Assembly: GCA_022827055.1 (NCBI GenBank) | Contig: JAJDTR010000046.1 | Span: forward strand, 16,646-80,645 | Direction: 5' to 3' | DNA: 64,000 nt | Origin: Candidatus Poribacteria bacterium | GTDB taxonomy: Bacteria; Poribacteria; WGA-4E; JAJDTR01 | Shown here: piece after piece, positions 17,534 through 24,654 of the stretch | Position numbering within the stretch: the stretch's first letter is position 1 | How the letters are laid out: each line of letters starts with the position of its first letter | Translations under genes and position numbers: made by a program | Notes under the pieces: model-generated | Told to the model about the DNA's origin: nothing | Database searches by the model: none | Seen by the model: the letters and a program-made list of their open reading frames with translations, nothing else

Positions 17534-17573
17534 GGAATCTTCCAAGCTTCCGCCCTTCCATCCTTCCAATCTT
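17534..17573 (+). repeat. dispersed 'AATCTTCCA..CTTCC' intergenic repeat
   Basis: The segment GAATCTTCCAAGCTTCCGCC plus CTTCCATCCTTCCAATCTTT recurs with few changes at 47521-47564, 30 kb away and also outside genes. No function is apparent. Confidence 0.5.
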
Positions 17574-17664
17574 TTTCATCGTAATCGCTCGGAAGACAAA
17601 TCTTCAAATTGAGATTTACTCATGGCAGATTTTACAGTAATCAATTTAATCATGTGAGGAAAAG

Positions 17665-18171
17665 ATGGCACTCAAGAAAACTCAGTTCTTGGCGTATTCC
17701 GTCTTCACCTCATTTTTCTTCATTATCGCCCTGATTCTTTTCACGACCTTCTTGCAGCCGATTAGCTGGAGATTGTCTTCAAGGACTCTTCTACTTGCGA
17801 ATGGCGCTTTCGCATTCGCATGTGTCGCTTCGGTGACCTACCTAATCCAAGAGATTCAACTCAAACGCAAACGATTTCTAACGATATTCGGCCATCTTCC
17901 ACCGCTTGAGAAATTGGATAGGATTTGCTACCTCAGCGTGATCGCCGGACTGTTACTATCAACTCTCGCGCTACTTACCGTTGCGCTATCGTTCGACAAT
18001 GATCGCGGCGATTGGTCTCGTCAACTGTCATGCGCATGTGTTGTGTGGACACTTTATCTGCTCCAACTGTTCATGCGCTTCGTACTATGCCGACGCGGAA
18101 GTAAATCGGCTTATTTATCAATTACCTGTTTCTCAATCCTACTAGTTCTATACGCATCTACTCGGTGGTGA
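17665..18171 (+). CDS. membrane protein in heme locus, CcsA/HemX-like truncated form
   Basis: This 168-residue protein has about five predicted membrane helices. The part 'PPLEKLDRICYLSVIAGLLL' followed by 'STLALLTVAL', 'CVVWTLYLLQLFMRFVLC' and 'RRGSKSAYLSITCFSILLVL' resembles the second half of CcsA/HemX cytochrome-assembly proteins ('LExLdRlxyrxixiGFxxLTxGxxxGa...WRGRRAAxLxixGF'). The tryptophan-rich heme-handling motif WGxxWxWDPKE is missing. I therefore infer a shortened, divergent relative, possibly involved in moving heme. GAGGAA lies before the ATG. It is co-oriented with the receptor and the HmuY-like gene. The family call is tentative. Confidence 0.4.
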   Translation: MALKKTQFLAYSVFTSFFFIIALILFTTFLQPISWRLSSRTLLLANGAFAFACVASVTYLIQEIQLKRKRFLTIFGHLPPLEKLDRICYLSVIAGLLLSTLALLTVALSFDNDRGDWSRQLSCACVVWTLYLLQLFMRFVLCRRGSKSAYLSITCFSILLVLYASTRW

Positions 18172-18222
18172 AGCATAACCAATTCCGCATCAACGATAAC
18201 ATTAAGAAAGGAAACCAAGAAA

Positions 18223-18438
18223 ATGAAACACACGAGAGAGTCGTTATCCAATTGTAATGTATGTGCCGTCTATCAATGTCTTGAAGGGCATATTCACTTC
18301 AAATACCGAGGCATTGATATCGCCATGCCTCCGGAAGAATTTTACCAAGTTGCCGGTACCATTGCACAAGCCATGTTGGTATTGAACGATGATAGCACCA
18401 AAACCCTAGCTGACATGGATATCCCGATATCTGTCTAG
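18223..18438 (+). CDS. small conserved cysteine-containing protein of heme locus
   Basis: This 71-residue soluble protein has a CxxC motif ('CNVCAVYQC', about 11-19), 'HIHFKYRGIDIAMPPEEFYQ' and a C-terminal helix. Small proteins of this kind, with an N-terminal Cys pair followed by a 'hL.y....l.l...eF' segment, occur in several phyla without known function. AAAGGAA lies upstream of the ATG. It sits 51 bp after the CcsA-like gene and 33 bp before the HmuY-like gene, so co-expression with heme uptake is likely. Cys and His residues could bind metal or heme, which is inference. Confidence 0.6.
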   Translation: MKHTRESLSNCNVCAVYQCLEGHIHFKYRGIDIAMPPEEFYQVAGTIAQAMLVLNDDSTKTLADMDIPISV

Positions 18439-18471
18439 TCTGTCAATAGGAACAGCAAATAGGAGGGAACG

Positions 18472-19077
18472 ATGAAACGCTTTAAAACTCTCGCCACTTG
18501 GAGATTGATTGTGTGGGCAGCTCTTTATCTGAGCGTATTTTTCTATTTCAGTTGTGGAGGCGATGAGGAAGTTGGTGTCGCCCCGGCCGTTCAAGAGGCA
18601 ACCACGTTCACGGTTGACGCGACAAGCCGGGAGGCGTGGACCTATTTCTCGTTCACGAAGGGCGGTGTCGTCGAAGTCGCGGATCCGGCTAATTCAATGA
18701 ATTGGGATCTCGGTTTTCAACGCACGAAGGTCAAACTCAACGGGGGTATCAGCGGCGCGGGAAAGGGTCGTGCCATTATGCTCACGGATATGGATTTTAG
18801 CGAAGTGAAAGAAGCACCCGGGGGCGGGTACGCCGCCGATTCGGACGCGAACCTCGCTATCGTCGCACAAAGCGAGCAAGGATGGTACATCTACACCGGT
18901 CCCCCAAATCATTGGATTCTCCCTCTGGAGAATCGTGTTTTCGTGGTTCAAGCGGCAGATGGAACCTACGCCAAGCTGCGCTTTGTCGGTTTCTACAAGG
19001 ACAACGCGAACAAAACAGACGACGGTTTCATCACGTTTGAGTACCTCCATCAACCCGATGGGAGCCGACAATTTTGA
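18472..19077 (+). CDS. hmuY: HmuY-like heme-binding lipoprotein
   Basis: This 201-residue protein has an N-terminal hydrophobic segment and a lipobox-like 'FYFSC' with Cys28, so it is probably a lipoprotein. The HmuY family pattern is clear: 'VDATSREAWTYFSFTKGGVV', 'NSMNWDLGFQRTKVKLNGG' and 'GAGKGRAIMLTD'. In Porphyromonas, HmuY is a surface hemophore handing heme to the TonB receptor HmuR through two His ligands; the equivalent ligands here are not evident. AGGAGGG lies just upstream of the ATG. Adjacent to hmuT and downstream of a TonB receptor, it fits a capture role at the outer membrane. Confidence 0.85.
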   Translation: MKRFKTLATWRLIVWAALYLSVFFYFSCGGDEEVGVAPAVQEATTFTVDATSREAWTYFSFTKGGVVEVADPANSMNWDLGFQRTKVKLNGGISGAGKGRAIMLTDMDFSEVKEAPGGGYAADSDANLAIVAQSEQGWYIYTGPPNHWILPLENRVFVVQAADGTYAKLRFVGFYKDNANKTDDGFITFEYLHQPDGSRQF

Positions 19078-19110
19078 CAATTACATCATCTTCAGCCTGA
19101 GGAGCCAACA

Positions 19111-20028
19111 ATGAAAATACGACACGTCGCGGTGTTGTTGCTTCTGATTTCATTAACCGCCGCTGCGCAGCCCGTCGAAGTAACCGACGCCAGCGGCGAA
19201 ACCGTTGTCATCAACTCAACCGAGCGAATTATCGGACTAAACGGCAGCACCACCGAGATTCTCTTTGCGCTCGGACTCGATGCGAACATCGTTGGTTGCG
19301 ACGCATCGTCCACCTATCCCAAGGATGTAAAGAAAAGACTGCCATCTGTCGGTTACCAGTATCGGCTCAACGCCGAAGGGATTCTCTCCCTGAAACCGAC
19401 GTTGGTCATCGGTCGCGAGAATGTGAAACCGCCCCAGGTTGTCGAGCAGTTGCGCAGCGCCGGCGTGACGGTGCTGCTACTCACGGAGCCGAGAACCTTC
19501 AACGAAGCCAAACAACGTCTCCGTACCATTGGAACGGCGGTCAATCGCCAAGAAAGGGCTGAGGAGTTGATTTCGGCTTTAGAGAAGCACATTGAAACGC
19601 TGGAATCAAAACTTGCTATACGCGAAGGTCAGCCAAAACGGAAAGCGTTGTTCCTCTATCTGCGGGGGCCGCAGACCGCCTTTGTGCTTGGCAAAAATTC
19701 CGCAGCCGGGGCGATGATTGAAATCGTCGGTGCAGCTAACGCCGCGGAAAAAATCGAAGGCACGAAGCCGATGACCGCGGAAGCGGTTATAGCCGCGCAG
19801 CCGGATGTGTACGTGCTGTTTGAATCGGGCTTGAAATCAATCGGCGGAGTCGAAGGATTGCTTAAAGTTCCCGGTCTGGCACAGACACCCGCCGGACGGA
19901 ATAAGCGGGTAGTCGCGATGGATGGGTTGTATCTGTCGGGATTCGGTCCCCGTTGCGGCCGCGCCGCGCTTGACCTGTTTAAGGGAATCTATGAAGCGGA
20001 AGGAAATTTCGTTGCAAAGGGGGAGTGA
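19111..20028 (+). CDS. hmuT: heme ABC transporter periplasmic binding protein HmuT
   Basis: This 305-residue protein has a signal peptide (1-19) and a class III periplasmic binding protein fold. 'RIIGLNGSTTEILFALGLDA' is typical of the family. 'VGYQYRLNAEGILSLKP' carries Tyr82 at the place of the heme-ligating Tyr in ShuT/PhuT-type proteins. GAGGAG lies before the ATG. The permease and ATPase genes follow, but 520 bp later, because a minus-strand nucleotidyltransferase gene lies in between and overlaps the last 40 nt of this gene. The C-terminal tail 'GIYEAEGNFVAKGE' has an echo beyond that inserted gene (20394-20438). Confidence 0.9.
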   Translation: MKIRHVAVLLLLISLTAAAQPVEVTDASGETVVINSTERIIGLNGSTTEILFALGLDANIVGCDASSTYPKDVKKRLPSVGYQYRLNAEGILSLKPTLVIGRENVKPPQVVEQLRSAGVTVLLLTEPRTFNEAKQRLRTIGTAVNRQERAEELISALEKHIETLESKLAIREGQPKRKALFLYLRGPQTAFVLGKNSAAGAMIEIVGAANAAEKIEGTKPMTAEAVIAAQPDVYVLFESGLKSIGGVEGLLKVPGLAQTPAGRNKRVVAMDGLYLSGFGPRCGRAALDLFKGIYEAEGNFVAKGE

Positions 20029-20366
20029 CTGTCAGTCACCATTCCAGTGTCAACGGATTCATAAAGCACCTGACCCTCCTGCGTGACTTCTCGGAGAAAC
20101 CAGTCGTTATGCGAAACGCGGTAGGCAATTTCTTCCGGTGAACGGACAACTACATCCATGCGAAACCGGCGTGGAATACGTCGCCTAATTTCTACCGCTT
20201 GGCGGCGGGTTTGCGATTCCGGAATGGGCATCACCACTAACAAGTCGACATCCGAATCCTCTGTAGGTGTTCCATACGCATAGGAACCGAAGAGGATAAC
20301 CTTCAGGGGGGCAAACTCTCGGACGATGTCATCGCAAGTGGCTTGAATGTCTTTTGGGTCAACCAT
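19989..20366 (-). CDS. MNT-type nucleotidyltransferase domain protein inserted between hmuT and hmuU
   Basis: This 125-residue protein starts at the ATG at 20366 (the longer frame to 20417 is unlikely). The nucleotidyltransferase motif 'LFGSYAYGTPTEDSDVDLLV' has Gly-Ser at 27-28 and the metal-binding D39-x-D41. The family includes MntA-like proteins that usually pair with a HEPN partner, which is not visible here. The normal domain end 'EGQVLYES' is followed by about 21 extra residues read antisense through the hmuT 3' end. This suggests that the gene was inserted and lost its own stop. It is opposite in strand to the heme operon it interrupts. Confidence 0.75.
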   Translation of the reverse strand: MVDPKDIQATCDDIVREFAPLKVILFGSYAYGTPTEDSDVDLLVVMPIPESQTRRQAVEIRRRIPRRFRMDVVVRSPEEIAYRVSHNDWFLREVTQEGQVLYESVDTGMVTDSHSPFATKFPSAS

Positions 20367-20378
20367 TATGCCGGAACT

Positions 20379-20438
20379 CCTATTGGCTACTACGGCATCT
20401 ATGAAACCGAGGGACAATTCATGGCAATGGGAGTCTAG
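20379..20438 (+). pseudogene. remnant resembling the C-terminal tail of HmuT
   Basis: In frame with the stop at 20436-20438 the sequence reads 'GIYETEGQFMAMGV', matching the HmuT end 'GIYEAEGNFVAKGE' (20028) at 8 of 14 residues with the same distance to the stop. Residues before it do not match HmuT. It lies immediately outside the inserted nucleotidyltransferase gene, so it looks like the tail of a second or older hmuT copy. The rest of the gap to 20548 shows no gene. Confidence 0.45.
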
Positions 20439-20548
20439 GGGACCTTCTTATAGACGGCTGTTTGCAGCCGCGCCAAACTTCGGCAAATCAACTCACAGCA
20501 TTCCCATTATAACACATCGCCGAGCAGTACTCAAGCGGGACATATCTC

Positions 20549-21547
20549 ATGCAAAATCGAACGAACATCCTCCTCATTCTTGCCGGTTTACTGCCAATTT
20601 CGCTTTGCATAGCCGCGGGTGTAGGGGCGTATCAAATCCTCCCGTGGCGTATCCCCCGCGTTTTGCTCTTTCACGAAGACGGCTTTGAAGTGCTGATCTA
20701 CGTCCGATTTCCGCGCGTGATATTATCAGCTATCGTCGGCGCAGTCCTAGCCATCTCCGGTGCGACATTGCAAGGCATCTTCCGTAACCCACTCGCGGAT
20801 CCTGGGTTAATCGGTGTGACGGCAGGAGCCGGACTCGGAGCCGCGCTCTGGATTGTCCTCGTCGGGAGCGGCTTCTTGGGCATCTGGGGCGTTCCGATCG
20901 CGGCATTCACCGGTGGCATCCTCGTAACAATCGGTGTGTGGAAAATCGCCCAAACCCGAGAAAGTGTCCCCACGGTGACGCTGCTGTTAGCGGGCATCGC
21001 GCTCAACAGTTTCGCGGGCGCAGGCATCGGCTTGATGACCTTCCTCGCCGACGAGGAGCAACTTCGGAGCCTCACATTCTGGTTGCTCGGCGGATTCGGA
21101 GGGGCAACGTGGCGTGCAATCGCTGTGACCTTTCCCGTCGCCCTCATTGGGGCTGTCGTGTTGTTTCGACTTGCACGCGCCCTCAACGCCATGACGTTGG
21201 GTGAGTCGGAGGCGTATCACCTCGGGGTTTCGACTGAATCGCTGAAACGATGGGCGGTATTCGGGGTAGCCCTGAGCGTTGGCGCTGCCGTATCTGCCGC
21301 GGGTGGAATCGGTTTCGTGGGACTCATTGTGCCGCATCTGCTGCGTCTCTTGGGCGGTGCTGACCATCGCTATGTCTTGCCCGGATCGGCGATCGGCGGC
21401 GCGATTCTGCTCGTCTCCGCTGACCTCTTCGCGAGAACGGTTGCTATCCCAGCTGAACTGCCCGTCGGCGTCGTCACTGCACTGCTCGGCGGACCGTTCT
21501 TCCTCTGGCTACTTCTGAGGTTCAAGAGAGAGGTCGTGTATGGTTGA
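20549..21547 (+). CDS. hmuU: heme ABC transporter permease HmuU (FecCD family)
   Basis: This 332-residue polytopic protein (about 10 helices) shows FecCD hallmarks: 'VRFPRVILSAIVGAVLAISG', 'LQGIFRNPLADPGLIGVTAG', 'GESEAYHLGV' and 'GGIGFVGLIVPHLLRLLGG'. The last contains the G-x-I-x-F-V-G-L-x-x-P-H motif contacting the ATPase. It forms the inner-membrane channel for heme delivered by HmuT. Its stop overlaps the hmuV start by 8 nt, so the two are translationally coupled. Length is standard for the family. Confidence 0.92.
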   Translation: MQNRTNILLILAGLLPISLCIAAGVGAYQILPWRIPRVLLFHEDGFEVLIYVRFPRVILSAIVGAVLAISGATLQGIFRNPLADPGLIGVTAGAGLGAALWIVLVGSGFLGIWGVPIAAFTGGILVTIGVWKIAQTRESVPTVTLLLAGIALNSFAGAGIGLMTFLADEEQLRSLTFWLLGGFGGATWRAIAVTFPVALIGAVVLFRLARALNAMTLGESEAYHLGVSTESLKRWAVFGVALSVGAAVSAAGGIGFVGLIVPHLLRLLGGADHRYVLPGSAIGGAILLVSADLFARTVAIPAELPVGVVTALLGGPFFLWLLLRFKREVVYG

Positions 21548-22313
21548 ACTGGAACAGGTCGGTTATCGCATCGCTCAGAAGTGGATTGTCCGCGATATCA
21601 ATCTAAAAATCGAAACCGGCGAGTTTTGGGTGTTTGCTGGGCCAAACGGTGCAGGCAAATCCACCCTCTTGCGTCTCATTTCCGGCGAACTCTCGCCGCA
21701 AAAAGGAAAAATCCGACTATTCGGTCACGGCATTTACTCCTATTCCCCGCAGGAGCTGGCGCGAATCCGCGCCTACCTTCAACAGAAACCGGAGGTCAAT
21801 TTCCCGTTTCGCGCCTTGGAGATTGTGCTGCTTGGACGCCACCCGCACCTAGACGGCGCGAAAGAGACACCGGAAGATTGGGAGATTGCACGAAAGTCCA
21901 TGAAGCAGGTAGAAGCCGATGTGTTCGCCGAGCGGCTTTATCCAACGCTATCGGGCGGTGAAGCCTCTCGTGTCGACCTTGCCCGCATCCTCGCGCAGGA
22001 ACCTCGGCTATTCCTGTTGGACGAACCGACAAACCATCTCGACCCGCGCCATCAGGTACAGATACTTGATCTCTGTTGTTCAATTGTACAGTCCGGCAAA
22101 TCGGTCATCGCCGCAATTCACGACCTGAATCTGGCGGCAATGTACGCTGACAAAGTTCTCATGCTACGCGACGGAAACGCGGTCGCCGTTGGAACACCGG
22201 AGACAGTTTTTACACCCAAGCAGTTAGAATCCGTCTACGATCTGCCTTTTGAGGCACTACGCACCTCAAGTGGACGGACACTAATCACTCCGCTCTTGCC
22301 CTCTCCCCAATAA
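21540..22313 (+). CDS. hmuV: heme ABC transporter ATP-binding protein HmuV
   Basis: This 257-residue ATPase has Walker A GPNGAGKST (34-42), signature LSGGE (137-141), Walker B LFLLDEP (157-163) and the H-loop His194. It powers heme import through HmuU. It is the last gene of the heme operon. The following 213 bp (22314-22526) contain no gene; TATAAT at 22411-22416 lacks a good -35 element and is not claimed as a promoter. Confidence 0.93.
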   Translation: MVELEQVGYRIAQKWIVRDINLKIETGEFWVFAGPNGAGKSTLLRLISGELSPQKGKIRLFGHGIYSYSPQELARIRAYLQQKPEVNFPFRALEIVLLGRHPHLDGAKETPEDWEIARKSMKQVEADVFAERLYPTLSGGEASRVDLARILAQEPRLFLLDEPTNHLDPRHQVQILDLCCSIVQSGKSVIAAIHDLNLAAMYADKVLMLRDGNAVAVGTPETVFTPKQLESVYDLPFEALRTSSGRTLITPLLPSPQ

Positions 22314-22526
22314 GAATACGCCAATAAAATCAGGATTGACCGCTTGGTCAAGGTTTACTAGCATCTTGGTGAATAAACAGAAAGGATTTGCGCAACGCTA
22401 TAGAACGGTATATAATACAATTCTAAACCTGCATTCCGCTTTTATCCATTCCAGAGCAACCGGTTGCATTCACAAAAAACTCGATCCTCGACGGGCTTGA
22501 TATGTAGCCAAAAGGGGTTGTGAACG

Positions 22527-24500
22527 ATGTATCCCCAAGCACTTCGCCTCATTCGCCTACTACGACTTGGACTATTCGTCTTCATAATGATCGGTCTTTT
22601 CGTTGTATCGGCGCTCTCGCACCCGCACACACCCAACCCTCAAAATCCATCAGCCGCAACCCGCCAAGATCGTCGCACATGGGAATTGCCCGACGGCGCT
22701 TTCCTGCGCTTGGGCAAAGGTGTCCTCGGTGGTTCAGACCGAGCAGTAGCTTTCTCACCGGATGCAAAACACCTTGCAGTTGCGAGCGGAATTGGCATCT
22801 GGATATACGATGTAGGGACGGCGCGCGAACTCTCGTTACTCAATGAGAAACGTGCAACCCTAATCAGATCAGTGGGATACTCGCCGGATGGAATGACACT
22901 GGCCGCAGGAACCGGGGATGGAAAGGTTCAACTCTGGGAGGTCAGAACCGCAAAACAGATTGGGGTACTCGCTAAACGTGGAACTCTTGGCAACGTTGAT
23001 GCCCTCGCGTTTTCGCCCGATGGAACGACGCTTGCCTCGGGGACATATGAGGAAGTTACGCTCTGGAATGTCGAATCCCGACGACCTTTCAAAGCGCTGC
23101 GTGGACATAAGCACCGTGTCTTCTCTCTGGCATTTTCACCCGACGGGAAAACGCTCGCTTCGGGCGCGGAGGACGATACCGTTAAACTGTGGGAGGTAGC
23201 GACCGAAAATAATCTCGCTACGTTAAAACACACGAGAAATGTTTCTTCCGTAGCGTTTTCGCCCGATGGAGCGACGCTTGCCACGGCTGCAGATAAGAGC
23301 GTCACATTGTGGAACGTCTCGACACAGGAGAAGATAGCCGCTCTAAAGCATTCCTATCATGTCGACTCCGTAACTTACTCACCTGATGGCAAAACGGTCG
23401 TTTCGGGTTCATGGCGCGAGGTCAATATTTGGGATGTTTCAACAGAGGAAAACATTGATACGCTTGAACATAGACGCCGAGTTGGTGCAGTCGCGTTTTC
23501 CCCCGATGGCGAAATACTCGCGTCAGCGAATACAGACCGCTTTGGCGGCACCGACGGGACAGTTGTGTTGTGGAACGTTTCAGCAAGGGAATATGTCGCA
23601 ACCTTAAGAGGACATACGGAGAGAGTCACAACAGTGGCGTTTTTGCCAGATGGAAGTGGGCTTGCGGCGATGTTAAGGGATGGGACGGTTAAGTTCTGGA
23701 ACACTAGGACGGGGCAACACGTCTCCACGTTACGCAAGATTGGAGTCTGGTCAATGGCGCTCTCGCCCGATGGTGAAACACTCGCATCAGGCTCCTTTGA
23801 TGGTACGGTCAAACTGTTGGATGTCAGGAGCAAACGAAGAGTGGCGATACTACGTGGCCATGGCGGTTCCGTCGATGCCGTAGCATTCTCGCCCGACGGG
23901 ACGAAACTTGCCGCAGGCGCAAGGAACGACGACCAACAATCACGCGGATTAGTTAAACTATGGTCATTTCCTGCGAAAGCGTTGGAAGTATTGAGACAAA
24001 ACCCCTTCAAAACTTTTGAAGTGGTTACCGATAGAGGAATCTCTGTAGCGTTTTCCTCTGACAGTAAAACCCTTGCGGTGGGGTCCGATGAGGGCGTTAA
24101 GTTGTTTGACACTGACACGGGAAAACATACCTCTACGCTACAAGAACCATTCAGTAACCTCGTTTCAATCTCGCCTATAGGGACAATCCTTGCTACAAGG
24201 ACAGCAGATGGAATCAAGCTATGGGATATCGTGAAGAAGAAACAGATCGCTAGATTGCAGCACATACGAGGATCCCTACGTTCTATCGTGTTTTCGCCAG
24301 ACGCTAAATCACTTGCAGGTGGAACATGGGAAGGAAAAATCGAACTATGGAATGTCGAGACAGCACGCAAAATAGCTACCCGACACGGGCACGGAGATGC
24401 TATCTTCTCCGTAACAATCTCTCCTGACGGAAAAACCATTGCATCGGGATCGCGGGATGGAACAGTTTTATTGTGGCAGATGTCTGAGTTAACAGAGTAA
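22527..24500 (+). CDS. exported WD40 repeat protein, paralogue 1
   Basis: This 657-residue protein has an N-terminal hydrophobic segment (about residues 8-31), then 'RTWELPDGAFLRLGKGVLGG' and about a dozen WD40-type units. Typical units are 'SVGYSPDGMTLAAGTGDGKV' and 'LAFSPDGKTLASGAEDDTVK', ending with LW or similar. That is enough for two seven-bladed propellers. Such proteins are abundant in Poribacteria-like genomes and probably act as surface or periplasmic scaffolds; no enzyme domain is seen. A close paralogue follows 154 bp downstream, with the similarity reaching about 90 bp upstream of both starts. Only a weak SD precedes this ATG. Confidence 0.85.
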   Translation: MYPQALRLIRLLRLGLFVFIMIGLFVVSALSHPHTPNPQNPSAATRQDRRTWELPDGAFLRLGKGVLGGSDRAVAFSPDAKHLAVASGIGIWIYDVGTARELSLLNEKRATLIRSVGYSPDGMTLAAGTGDGKVQLWEVRTAKQIGVLAKRGTLGNVDALAFSPDGTTLASGTYEEVTLWNVESRRPFKALRGHKHRVFSLAFSPDGKTLASGAEDDTVKLWEVATENNLATLKHTRNVSSVAFSPDGATLATAADKSVTLWNVSTQEKIAALKHSYHVDSVTYSPDGKTVVSGSWREVNIWDVSTEENIDTLEHRRRVGAVAFSPDGEILASANTDRFGGTDGTVVLWNVSAREYVATLRGHTERVTTVAFLPDGSGLAAMLRDGTVKFWNTRTGQHVSTLRKIGVWSMALSPDGETLASGSFDGTVKLLDVRSKRRVAILRGHGGSVDAVAFSPDGTKLAAGARNDDQQSRGLVKLWSFPAKALEVLRQNPFKTFEVVTDRGISVAFSSDSKTLAVGSDEGVKLFDTDTGKHTSTLQEPFSNLVSISPIGTILATRTADGIKLWDIVKKKQIARLQHIRGSLRSIVFSPDAKSLAGGTWEGKIELWNVETARKIATRHGHGDAIFSVTISPDGKTIASGSRDGTVLLWQMSELTE

Positions 24501-24654
24501 AAGGAGTGAGACTAAAGCCAGATCCGAGATACTACCCACCCCAATAGAAATCGAGTTTTTGAATCATTTATCCTATTACAGAGCAGCCGTGTGTATTCAA
24601 CAAAGCACCGGGCCGGTAGTCCGTATCGTGTGAAACCATAAGGAGTAAGAACCG

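Noticed and set aside
22388..22416. promoter before the first WD40 gene
   Set aside because: TATAAT is perfect but the -35 position TTGCGC matches only three bases; not strong enough to annotate.
23375..24439. 354-codon open frame on the minus strand
   Set aside because: It lies antisense to the WD40 gene, repeats the 'FPSGE' shadow of the SPDG motif, and has no homology-like features.
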